Shown here: positions 1-5,249 of the stretch, piece after piece
Layout: every line of letters begins with the position of its first letter
Position numbering within the stretch: the stretch's first letter is position 1
NCBI GenBank assembly: GCA_024642765.1
Contig: JAHEAM010000291.1
Coordinates: 1-5,425 of the forward strand
Length of the DNA: 5,425 bases
Reading direction: 5' to 3'
Source: Planctomycetaceae bacterium
GTDB lineage: Bacteria > Planctomycetota > Planctomycetia > Pirellulales > Pirellulaceae
Notes under the pieces: generated by a model
Database searches by the model: none
The model's input: only the letters and a program-made list of their open reading frames with translations
Told to the model about the DNA's origin: nothing
Translations under genes and position numbers: made by a program

Positions 1-56
1 TGGTCTGCACCGAATACAGTGGTGCCGATCGTTGCAGTGCGAGAGCCAATATTCAT
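1..56 (-). CDS. possible 5' end of an unidentified gene, cut by the left edge
   Basis: On the minus strand an ATG at 56-54 opens a frame that stays open to the window edge and reads MNIGSRTATIGTTVFGAD. An in-frame TAG lies a little upstream on the minus strand, so the ATG is a plausible start, with an in-frame TTG two codons earlier as an alternative. There is no clear Shine-Dalgarno site. The gene would lie about 148 bp downstream of the lipid kinase on the same strand. Eighteen residues are too few to identify a family. The same DNA is also open on the plus strand from base 1 to a TAG at 124-126, so a convergent gene tail is an alternative reading. Low confidence. Confidence 0.25.
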   Translation of the reverse strand, partial: MNIGSRTATIGTTVFGAD

Positions 57-100
57 GGGGATCAATTCTGAAAAAACAAACCTGGTTATCTATTCGCAAG

Positions 101-117
101 AAACCCAAAAAGGGTTT
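101..117 (-). terminator. small hairpin downstream of the lipid kinase gene
   Basis: AAACCC (101-106) and GGGTTT (112-117) form a perfect 6-bp stem around a 5-base loop. On the minus strand the loop is TTTTT. The hairpin lies about 90 bases beyond the kinase stop codon, where a transcript end would be expected. No U-tract follows the stem, so it is at best a weak intrinsic terminator or a 3'-end stabilising hairpin. Confidence 0.25.
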
Positions 118-204
118 GGAGTTTAGTATTCATAATGTTAGCGCCGTTCCACCTAGGGGCTTGACCCAATAAACGTCGCAATGGCCTTCACCTTTTGGAA
201 TTCG

Positions 205-1110
205 TTATTTGTCAAGCGGAATAAGTAACGACAAATATTGAGGTAATACCTTGATCTCAACAGGAGTGGTTCCCCCAGGATCGCCATCCACTTGAAAGGC
301 CACAGGGACGTCCGATTCAATAGCGATTTTGCTGGCCAAAAACTGTCGCGATTTTGCGAAACGCCGATGTTGCCGAAATAATACGCTAAAGAAATAGCCT
401 AAACCACTAAACAACCCGCCCTTCGCAAATGTACAAACATCCAACTTTCCATCGTCAACAACTGCATCGGGTACGATCGCCAAATCCAACGCATACTTTG
501 GCACGTTAAAAATAAATGCCCAGCGGCACTCAACCTCCCATTCTAAATCATCAGCACAAATTTTTAGAGGCGGGTAACGGTACCTTCTGATGGCTTCCAA
601 AACGGAAGGAACGTAGCTCCGCTTCCGAATATGACCTGTTCGGCGTTTGTGGGTCAACGCAACAACTTCGGCGTCAAATCCACAGCTCAATACAATCAAA
701 AAAAGTTGCCCGTTCGCCCGGGCTGCATCAATCTTTCGACAATTATTTGCGACAATAGTCGCTGCGATTTCGTCAGGGTGCGCCGTTACCTTCAAATACT
801 TCGCCAACAGATTTTCAGTTCCCAACGGCAGCAAAGCAAAAGGCGTCTCGCTTCCTAAGACATCCGCCAACAATCGAATGGTTCCATCCCCACCAGCGCT
901 AACGACACAGCGCAAGCGACTCTCTGCTTTGGCACTTTCCACCAATGATTTGATTGCCGACAAATCACTTTCGAGGTGTACGACCAAGTTTTCACCCTGC
1001 AAACGAGTCATTAGCTCGCGAACAAGTATCTCTCGGGATTGCCGACCGGACTTTGGGTTCCAAGCGATGATGACTGTGTCAGAGAGCGTTTTTTCGCAAT
1101 TTTCTGTCAA
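205..1110 (-). CDS. diacylglycerol kinase family lipid kinase (YegS/DgkB-like)
   Basis: The 301-residue product has the length and motif order of the soluble bacterial DAGK_cat family, which phosphorylates diacylglycerol or related lipids with ATP at the inner membrane face. Visible motifs are NPKSG (residues 18-22) after the first strand, the nucleotide-binding GGDGT (73-77), PLGTEN (95-100; many relatives have PxGTGN), CGFDAEVV (143-150), the DDGKLDV segment (219-225) and QVDGDP (273-278) at the usual DGE position. There is no signal peptide or membrane helix. The start is TTG: the frame is closed upstream by TGA at 1140-1138, no in-frame ATG precedes NPKSG, and a good ribosome binding site lies 7 nt upstream. 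The gene is divergent from the plus-strand unit beginning near 1336-1824. The family is secure. The lipid substrate (diacylglycerol, ceramide, sphingoid base or undecaprenol) cannot be read from sequence. Confidence 0.93.
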   Translation of the reverse strand: MTENCEKTLSDTVIIAWNPKSGRQSREILVRELMTRLQGENLVVHLESDLSAIKSLVESAKAESRLRCVVSAGGDGTIRLLADVLGSETPFALLPLGTENLLAKYLKVTAHPDEIAATIVANNCRKIDAARANGQLFLIVLSCGFDAEVVALTHKRRTGHIRKRSYVPSVLEAIRRYRYPPLKICADDLEWEVECRWAFIFNVPKYALDLAIVPDAVVDDGKLDVCTFAKGGLFSGLGYFFSVLFRQHRRFAKSRQFLASKIAIESDVPVAFQVDGDPGGTTPVEIKVLPQYLSLLIPLDK

Positions 1111-1117
1111 GGCTCCA

Positions 1118-1123
1118 TCCTTT
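1118..1123 (-). promoter_or_regulatory. ribosome binding site fixing the TTG start of the lipid kinase
   Basis: The minus strand reads AAAGGA followed by a 7-base spacer (TGGAGCC) and then TTG at 1110. A second purine block, GGAG, sits only 2 bases from the TTG. An ATG inside this stretch (AAGGATGGAG) is out of frame and meets TGA three codons later, so it is not the kinase start. The spacing supports TTG initiation. Confidence 0.6.
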
Positions 1124-1335
1124 ATTGAGTTTCCGTATCAAATCGCCACAGCAGTAGCCCATTGTTTGATTTTGAAACACTTCCGCGAAAATCACTCAGT
1201 GGGATCGTACGGTCAGATTCTATGAAGTATTTGCGGGGAACGAAAGTTTGGAATACTCTCGCGTCTTTTCGCCAATAGTTCACCCAAAGTCAGTCATTTT
1301 GAGGGTAGGAATAAATTTTCTGGCAATATTTGTTC
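1124..1335. other. intergenic gap upstream of the lipid kinase, no gene seen
   Basis: This stretch separates the kinase start from the structured region to its right. It presumably carries the kinase promoter on the minus strand, but I see no convincing -35/-10 pair. Open frames that cross it on the plus strand are mostly antisense to the kinase and show no family signature. No tRNA, repeat array or strong inverted repeat was found. Confidence 0.5.
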
Positions 1336-1337
1336 AG

Positions 1338-1516
1338 CCGAGGGTTGCTTGGCACGAGCAATGCTTTGATAGATCGCAACGGGCCTTTACCCCAAGGCCT
1401 GTGATAGCCCGAGAGGTCGCTAGGCGTAGTCTTCAAGTGGTTGCCTTGCCCCTGATCACTTGAAATGCCAAAGCGTTTTTGGCACGCCAAGCGACCTCGC
1501 CCAACGGGCTTTTTTT
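1338..1516 (+). ncRNA. candidate structured RNA or leader with competing stems and U-tract
   Basis: The plus strand folds well by eye. Hairpin 1 pairs 1379-1387 with 1394-1402 (core GGCCTT/AAGGCC, 6-base loop). An outer stem pairs AGCCCG (1406-1411) with CGGGCT (1505-1510), then 1413-1421 with 1490-1498 (9 bp), then 1423-1426 with 1485-1488. It encloses hairpin 2 (TTCAAGTG 1432-1439 with CACTTGAA 1457-1464) and hairpin 3 (TGCCAAA 1466-1472 with TTTGGCA 1478-1484). Seven T residues (1510-1516) follow directly, which fixes the orientation. The 3' strand 1486-1497 can instead pair over 12 positions (two G-U) with 1342-1353, so two folds compete. I see no match to RNase P, tmRNA, SRP RNA or a riboswitch class I know. 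It may be a small RNA with its own terminator, or a leader for the plus-strand unit. The pairings are seen directly; the function is inferred. Confidence 0.42.
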
Positions 1517-1827
1517 ATGCGCTTTTGGGAATTGCAACGTACCTAGTTCTTCCTGATTGGTCGCAGGAAAAATCGTTGCAATCGCTAAGTTTTGCCGCCA
1601 TTGCCACTATTCCATTCACCGACCAAGACAAGTTGCACTCGAAATTATCGGAGCATTCTACACTTTGCGGCAGTATGCAACAGCTCGTTAAGAACTTCCG
1701 GTTGCACATCGGATCGGTGCCCGTTCACGACGGCTACCGAGTCGAGATGGCAAATGATTTTTTCCGGCCGTTGACAGCACTTTTTGATCTTGCAGATAAA
1801 ATTCTCGGCACCCTAGCAGACTCATGA
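1465..1827 (+). CDS. small hypothetical protein, possibly coupled to the downstream membrane protein
   Basis: This 120-codon frame ends with TGA overlapping the ATG of the next gene (ATGA, 1824-1827), an arrangement typical of translationally coupled genes. In-frame TGA at 1453-1455 closes it upstream, so ATG 1465 is the longest possible start, but no Shine-Dalgarno site precedes it and the first 18 codons lie in the hairpin/T-tract element. A later start, for example TTG at 1525 or ATG at 1672, is possible. The product has a hydrophobic stretch near residues 16-30, which could be a short membrane anchor, then a polar body ending in a helical-looking tail (about 95-118). Codon use after the T-tract resembles the neighbouring gene, with frequent TTG and TCG. 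I recognise no family. It could equally be a chance frame in a leader region. Confidence 0.38.
   Translation: MPKRFWHAKRPRPTGFFYALLGIATYLVLPDWSQEKSLQSLSFAAIATIPFTDQDKLHSKLSEHSTLCGSMQQLVKNFRLHIGSVPVHDGYRVEMANDFFRPLTALFDLADKILGTLADS
1499..1516 (+). terminator. short GC hairpin plus T-tract, intrinsic-terminator-like
   Basis: GCCC (1499-1502) and GGGC (1506-1509) form a 4-bp stem with an AAC loop, followed directly by seven T residues (1510-1516). The stem is short for an intrinsic terminator. The same GGGC can instead close the larger outer stem with GCCC at 1407-1410, which also ends at the T-tract. Either fold places a GC stem immediately before the U run. The element lies inside the first 18 codons of the small ORF beginning at 1465, so either that ORF starts later or transcription must read through. 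Confidence 0.4.
1771..1800 (+). promoter_or_regulatory. possible sigma-70-type promoter for the membrane/aminopropyltransferase-like gene
   Basis: A perfect -35 consensus TTGACA (1771-1776) is followed after 18 bases by GATAAA (1795-1800), which matches the -10 consensus at four of six positions. A transcript from it would begin near 1807 and give a leader of about 17 bases before the ATG at 1824, with no obvious Shine-Dalgarno site. The element lies inside the small upstream frame, so it matters mainly if that frame is not real or if the large gene has its own internal promoter. Consensus match only. Confidence 0.3.
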
Positions 1828-4121
1828 AACCCATTTTTTGTTTTACGATTTTTGTTGGGTCGTTTTTGTTGTTTATCATTCAGCCGATAGTTGGCAAGAT
1901 TTTATTGCCGTCGTTAGGTGGCACACCTGCTGTTTGGAACACGTGTCTGGTGTTTTTCCAAGGGCTATTGTTATTGGGTTATGGCTACTCACACTTTGTG
2001 TCCGGCAAGCTTGCAATCATAAGCCAAGTTCGCTTGCATTTGTTATTATTGATGTTCGTTTCAGTTTCGTTGCCAATTCAAACGACTGGGATGTTGGCGG
2101 CTCCTGACTCTGGCCACCCAACGCTTTGGCTGCTGCTCCAGTTGGTGACGATGGTTGGTCTGCCCTTCTTTGTGATTTCCAGCAATGCACCACTCCTGCA
2201 GCGTTGGTATTCAATCGCGGAAGGCAAATTGAATAGCGACCCGTATTTTCTTTACGCGTTCAGCAACGCCGGCAGCTTGTTGGCTCTTGTTGCCTACCCG
2301 CTTTTTTTCGAAAGGCATTTTGGGCTATGGGCACAAACGCAACTTTGGACCTGTGGTTTCATGCTGTTGCTGGTCGGATTCTTGGGTTGCGCTTTGACGA
2401 TTTGGAAATCGCCCGGTGATATCAAGCTGGCCGTAGACGAAACTAAGGCGCCAACAAATAGCGGAATTCGCAATGGGATGGCTTGGCGCGAACGATTAAT
2501 GATCGTTGCGTTGGCGGCGGTTCCTTCAAGCTTGATGATGGGTGTTACAACCTGCGTAACGACCGATGCTGGATCGGTTCCATTGCTGTGGGTTATTCCT
2601 CTGGCTCTTTATCTAATTACGTTTATAGTCGCTTTTTCAAAACGGCAAATTATTTCTCACCATTGGGTCGTTCGCATCATGCCTTATGTGGCTCTGATGA
2701 TGGCGATTTTGTTGCTCGTCGATTTGGGCAGTCTCGCATGGAAAATTGTACCGGTTCATTTCGCGACATTTTTTGTAGTTGCGATGATGTGCCATGGCGA
2801 AGTCGCGCGTCGTCGGCCTCGCGCAGAGCACTTGACTGAATTCTATCTGTTGATGAGTGTCGGTGGCGTTGTCGGTGGATTCTTCAATGCAATCATTGCA
2901 CCACAACTATTCAATGGCATTCTTGAATACCCACTGGCGTTGGTGGCTGCCTGTTTATTGCGACCAGGGAATTCCGAGGTTGTAAACGCCGTGGGTGCCG
3001 CGGGTGTTACACGATGGTCCGCAAAGCAATGGTTGGCTGAACTGGCGATTCCAGCCTGCGTAACGGCCTATATTTTTGGCGTGGGATTCCTGCTGCGTTC
3101 GCTGAATGGTGAGCAACGCACGTTAGAGGTCCTTGGTCTGTTCGCGCTTCCGGCATTGGTTTGCTTTAGGGTAGCCAATCATCGACTCCGATTTGCGGGA
3201 GCTTATGCGGCGATCGTTTTTGGATGTAGTTTTTTCATGTTTGATCAAAAGGTCATCGAATCGGACCGTGGTTTCTTTGGCGTTACAAAAATTGCTGTGG
3301 ATTACGACCTCGGCTTACGCATGATGATCAACAACAAGACGGTTCACGGAATTCAACGCCTGAATGGTGACACGACTGAACCCCTGTCGTACTACCATCG
3401 CACCGGCCCGATTGGCGATGTTTTCAAAATCATGAACGAATCAAAACCGAATCTACACGTGGGCGTGATTGGCCTAGGAACGGGCTCGATTGCAAGTTAT
3501 TCCAAACCCAACTCGAAATTCGATTTTTACGAAATTGATCCTATCGTCACTGCATTTGCAACGGACACGAAACACTTTTCGTTTTTGGCAGAGGCCGCAG
3601 GTGAATGCCAGATCATCATGGGTGATGCACGATTAAAACTGGCTGAAAAAAGCGACAAGCAATTGGCTCAAGTGAAATTTTCTACCCGACAAGTCGCGTA
3701 CAAAAAATTCACGAAATCGACGTGCTACGACATGTTGGTCTTAGACGCGTTTAGTTCTGACGCGATTCCCACACATTTGATAACGCGTGAGGCGATCAAG
3801 TTGTACCAGGGAGCCGTCGGAGATTCTGGCTTGTTAGTCTTCCATATATCAAACAATTTCATTGACCTGGAGCCGCTAGTTGCAGCAACGGCTGAGTCCG
3901 AAGGAATCCAGGCTCTTATTCGTGTCGACGTTGCAAAACCTAATGAAACAAAAACAACAGGCAAATCCTCGTCAATGTACGTGGTCCTATCGCGCAACGC
4001 CAATTTGGTTTCGCAATTTTCAGCAACGTCAGATTGGCGCCCGCTCAAAAAACAACCTGGAATTAAAGCTTGGACGGACGACTACTCCAGCATGTTCGAT
4101 ATCATCCGCTGGAGAGAATAA
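1824..4121 (+). CDS. fused multi-pass membrane / spermidine-synthase-like protein
   Basis: The 765-residue product matches the layout of proteins annotated as fused MFS/spermidine synthase. The N-terminal part (about 1-475) is very hydrophobic with roughly 12-15 membrane segments. It opens with the family hallmark FLLFIIQPIVGKILLPSLGG (14-33) followed by an AVWNTCLVFFQ segment. After a linker carrying HGIQRL (508-513) and LSYYHRTGPIG (521-531) comes a Rossmann SAM-binding domain: VIGLGTGS (548-555, glycine loop), YEIDP (569-573, acidic residue after strand 2), GDAR (600-603), LDAFSSDAIPT (640-650, gate/active-site loop) and TDDYSS (751-756) near the C-terminus. The fold suggests aminopropyl or methyl transfer from a SAM-type donor at the membrane, but the substrate is unknown and polyamine synthesis is not proven. 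The ATG is chosen because the conserved N-terminus begins there. It overlaps the TGA of the small upstream frame by 4 bp. Two hairpins follow the stop. Confidence 0.93.
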   Translation: MKPIFCFTIFVGSFLLFIIQPIVGKILLPSLGGTPAVWNTCLVFFQGLLLLGYGYSHFVSGKLAIISQVRLHLLLLMFVSVSLPIQTTGMLAAPDSGHPTLWLLLQLVTMVGLPFFVISSNAPLLQRWYSIAEGKLNSDPYFLYAFSNAGSLLALVAYPLFFERHFGLWAQTQLWTCGFMLLLVGFLGCALTIWKSPGDIKLAVDETKAPTNSGIRNGMAWRERLMIVALAAVPSSLMMGVTTCVTTDAGSVPLLWVIPLALYLITFIVAFSKRQIISHHWVVRIMPYVALMMAILLLVDLGSLAWKIVPVHFATFFVVAMMCHGEVARRRPRAEHLTEFYLLMSVGGVVGGFFNAIIAPQLFNGILEYPLALVAACLLRPGNSEVVNAVGAAGVTRWSAKQWLAELAIPACVTAYIFGVGFLLRSLNGEQRTLEVLGLFALPALVCFRVANHRLRFAGAYAAIVFGCSFFMFDQKVIESDRGFFGVTKIAVDYDLGLRMMINNKTVHGIQRLNGDTTEPLSYYHRTGPIGDVFKIMNESKPNLHVGVIGLGTGSIASYSKPNSKFDFYEIDPIVTAFATDTKHFSFLAEAAGECQIIMGDARLKLAEKSDKQLAQVKFSTRQVAYKKFTKSTCYDMLVLDAFSSDAIPTHLITREAIKLYQGAVGDSGLLVFHISNNFIDLEPLVAATAESEGIQALIRVDVAKPNETKTTGKSSSMYVVLSRNANLVSQFSATSDWRPLKKQPGIKAWTDDYSSMFDIIRWRE

Positions 4122-4170
4122 GCTCTGTGAACGCCGAATATCACAAAGCGACAAATCTGTTTTGCTCATC

Positions 4171-4186
4171 AACGAAATTGTTCGTT
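4171..4186 (+). terminator. AT-rich hairpin after the membrane protein gene
   Basis: AACGAA (4171-4176) pairs perfectly with TTCGTT (4181-4186) around an ATTG loop, about 50 bases beyond the stop codon at 4121. The stem is weak and no T-tract follows. It may act with the stronger GC hairpin just downstream as a transcript-end structure, or it may be chance. Confidence 0.22.
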
Positions 4187-4202
4187 AGTGTCTAGTACAA
4201 AT

Positions 4203-4222
4203 GTCGGGCAAGACTGCCCGAC
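4203..4222 (+). repeat. strong GC palindrome, possible dispersed repeat or transcript-end hairpin
   Basis: GTCGGGCA (4203-4210) pairs perfectly with TGCCCGAC (4215-4222) around the loop AGAC. This is by far the most stable small hairpin in the gap after the membrane protein gene, 81 bases past its stop. The flanks read ACAAAT on the left and CTAC on the right, and no U-run follows. From memory, very similar palindromes recur between genes in Rhodopirellula-like planctomycetes, so I call it a likely dispersed repeat. It could also stop or stabilise the upstream transcript. The stem is seen directly; the repeat status is recollection and not checked. Confidence 0.5.
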
Positions 4223-4559
4223 CTACTTCAAATTGACTTTTGAATACGCTCTAAACGAAATCCAGTACCGAGTTAGCTGGAATTCCACTACGTGCGACTG
4301 AGCCATAGGTTAAGAATGAAGCGATTAACAATTGGCCCTTGCCGCCAACCGACAACAGCGGGGAATTCCTTCCTGCTATCTCTTGAAGACACCCGGCAAC
4401 GGCAAAGAGATACTGGAGGTGGAATCAAATACGGTTCTGGTTAGTAACTTTCTTTTGTGGTTTGCGCGGACAGTGTGCATCAATGTCGGCTGAGTCCCGT
4501 TGCCAACGGTGTCAATAATGAAATGTGCACAGTGGGAGAGTCAAAAGTAGCCAACGCAA

Positions 4560-4581
4560 TCTCTATGCCCTCTCTATGCCC
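4560..4581. repeat. tandem duplication of an 11-bp unit
   Basis: TCTCTATGCCC occurs twice head to tail (4560-4570 and 4571-4581) without mismatch. It looks like a simple slippage duplication in non-coding DNA. No further copies were seen in the window. Confidence 0.6.
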
Positions 4582-4638
4582 TGATCACGTCCGTTCCGTG
4601 GTTGCAAGGACAAATGCTGGAATCTGTGTCCGTTATTA

Positions 4639-4768
4639 CGACCTTTTTTGTCAAGTGTAGGGCGGGATTTTATAGGTGTAATAACAGTAGTGAGCCGCCG
4701 AATGTTGAGTTATAGACTGATCTTGGAGAGCAATTAAGTGATTTATAGCGACCTCTTTTGTCGAGTTT
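4639..4768. repeat. pair of imperfect 20-bp direct repeats 110 bp apart
   Basis: CGACCTTTTTTGTCAAGTGT (4639-4658) and CGACCTCTTTTGTCGAGTTT (4749-4768) agree at 17 of 20 positions and are in the same orientation. The bases between them show no coding pattern. They may be paired protein-binding sites, remnants of a duplication, or chance in a T-rich context. Confidence 0.4.
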
Positions 4769-5025
4769 GACCAAAAATCGACTTAGAGCGAAACTAATGC
4801 CGTTTTTTGTTACATTGTTTGGCTGAGAATCATTAGCTAGACGATTTACGCAGGATTTGTTAAACTTCCCCGCTCGGATGTTCTCGCGCACTCGGTAGGC
4901 AGGCGAAGAATTGGGGCGGGTGTCGCTGAAACCTTGAGTTGTCGACTGCAACCAGAGTCCCGTGTCGCAACATATCTTGAGCTGAAAAGATTCAAAACCG
5001 GGTGTCATTTGCGAAAGAGTCCAAT

Positions 5026-5053
5026 TTGCGAAAACGGCAATAATCGGCATAAT
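5026..5053 (+). promoter_or_regulatory. likely promoter of the tRNA-Thr gene
   Basis: TTGCGA (5026-5031, four of six to the -35 consensus) and CATAAT (5048-5053, five of six to the -10 consensus) are separated by 16 bases. Transcription would begin near 5060, about 15 bases before the mature tRNA 5' end, a normal distance for a tRNA gene. The -35 lies inside the second copy of ATTTGCGAAA (5007-5016 and 5024-5033), repeated at a 17-bp period. Confidence 0.42.
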
Positions 5054-5074
5054 AAGCCGCATAAACAATGGTTT

Positions 5075-5148
5075 GCCAGCGTAGCTTCAATTGGTAGAGC
5101 ACCGCTTTCGTAAAGCGGGGGTTGCGGGTTCGAATCCCGCCGCCGGCT
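5075..5148 (+). tRNA. tRNA-Thr, anticodon CGU (reads ACG codons)
   Basis: A full cloverleaf can be drawn. The acceptor pairs GCCAGCG (5075-5081) with CGCCGGC (5141-5147). The D arm pairs GCTT (5084-5087) with GAGC (5097-5100) around a loop containing GGTA. The anticodon stem CCGCT/AGCGG (5102-5106, 5114-5118) holds the loop TTCGTAA with anticodon CGT at 5109-5111. The variable loop has five bases (GGGTT), and the T arm GCGGG/CCCGC holds TTCGAAT. The discriminator base is T5148. The 3' CCA is not encoded (TTTA follows), so it must be added after transcription. Position 4 (A5078) faces C5144 (position 69), an A-C mismatch in an otherwise perfect acceptor stem. The anticodon gives the threonine identity. 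The gene stands alone, 101 bases before the next coding start. Confidence 0.94.
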
Positions 5149-5249
5149 TTAGGGCGTCGTTTAAGCATTCGCAAGCCCAATTTCGCCATTCAAAAACATA
5201 AAACTGAAAAAGTATTTCAAGTTAAAACGAGTTTAAGAGAGAGTCATTA

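Larger units (their letters stand above)
4223..5005. other. long intergenic stretch with minor repeats, no gene seen
   Basis: I see no defensible gene in about 780 bases. The open frames here (plus 4457-4660, minus 4670-5068) have rare-residue-rich, low-pattern translations with many Cys, Asn and Ser, no domain motif and no ribosome binding site. Small structures present include the inverted repeat TATCTCTT/AAGAGATA (4377-4384 with 4405-4412, 20-base loop), CCGTTG-C-CAACGG (4498-4510), a tandem 11-bp repeat and a pair of 20-bp direct repeats. The stretch may be decayed sequence or carry an unrecognised RNA, but nothing in it points to either. Confidence 0.5.

Noticed and set aside
1..126. plus-strand frame open from the left edge to TAG at 124-126
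   Set aside because: It could be the tail of a convergent gene, but 41 codons without a motif cannot be separated from the opposite-strand start at 56. I kept only the minus-strand option, at low confidence.
1105..1110. TTGACA on the minus strand at the kinase start, identical to the -35 consensus
   Set aside because: It is the first two codons of the kinase (TTG ACA), and a promoter there would fire inside the gene.
647..1225. 192-codon plus-strand frame opposite the lipid kinase
   Set aside because: It is antisense to a gene with complete family motifs and has no recognisable domain or ribosome binding site.
1336..1516. the possibility that the structured region is RNase P RNA, tmRNA, SRP RNA or 6S RNA
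   Set aside because: None of the conserved cores I know for these RNAs is visible (no RNase P P4 core, no tmRNA 3' tRNA-like end, no SRP GGAAG apical loop). The pairing layout does not match the 6S bubble convincingly.
4377..4412. inverted repeat TATCTCTT/AAGAGATA with a 20-base loop
   Set aside because: It is AT-rich with a long loop, has no T-tract and is not next to a gene end. It is compatible with chance.
4457..4660. 67-codon plus-strand frame
   Set aside because: It is short, lacks a ribosome binding site, is rich in Cys and Val with no pattern, and includes the 11-bp tandem duplication. There is no evidence of coding.
4670..5068. 132-codon minus-strand frame in the gap before the tRNA
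   Set aside because: It has no ribosome binding site, no domain motif and irregular composition, and it overlaps the tRNA promoter. It is most likely chance.
4992..5189. 65-codon minus-strand frame containing GGGIRTRNPRFTKAVLYQL
   Set aside because: That string is the antisense translation of the tRNA-Thr gene, a well-known spurious pattern in databases.
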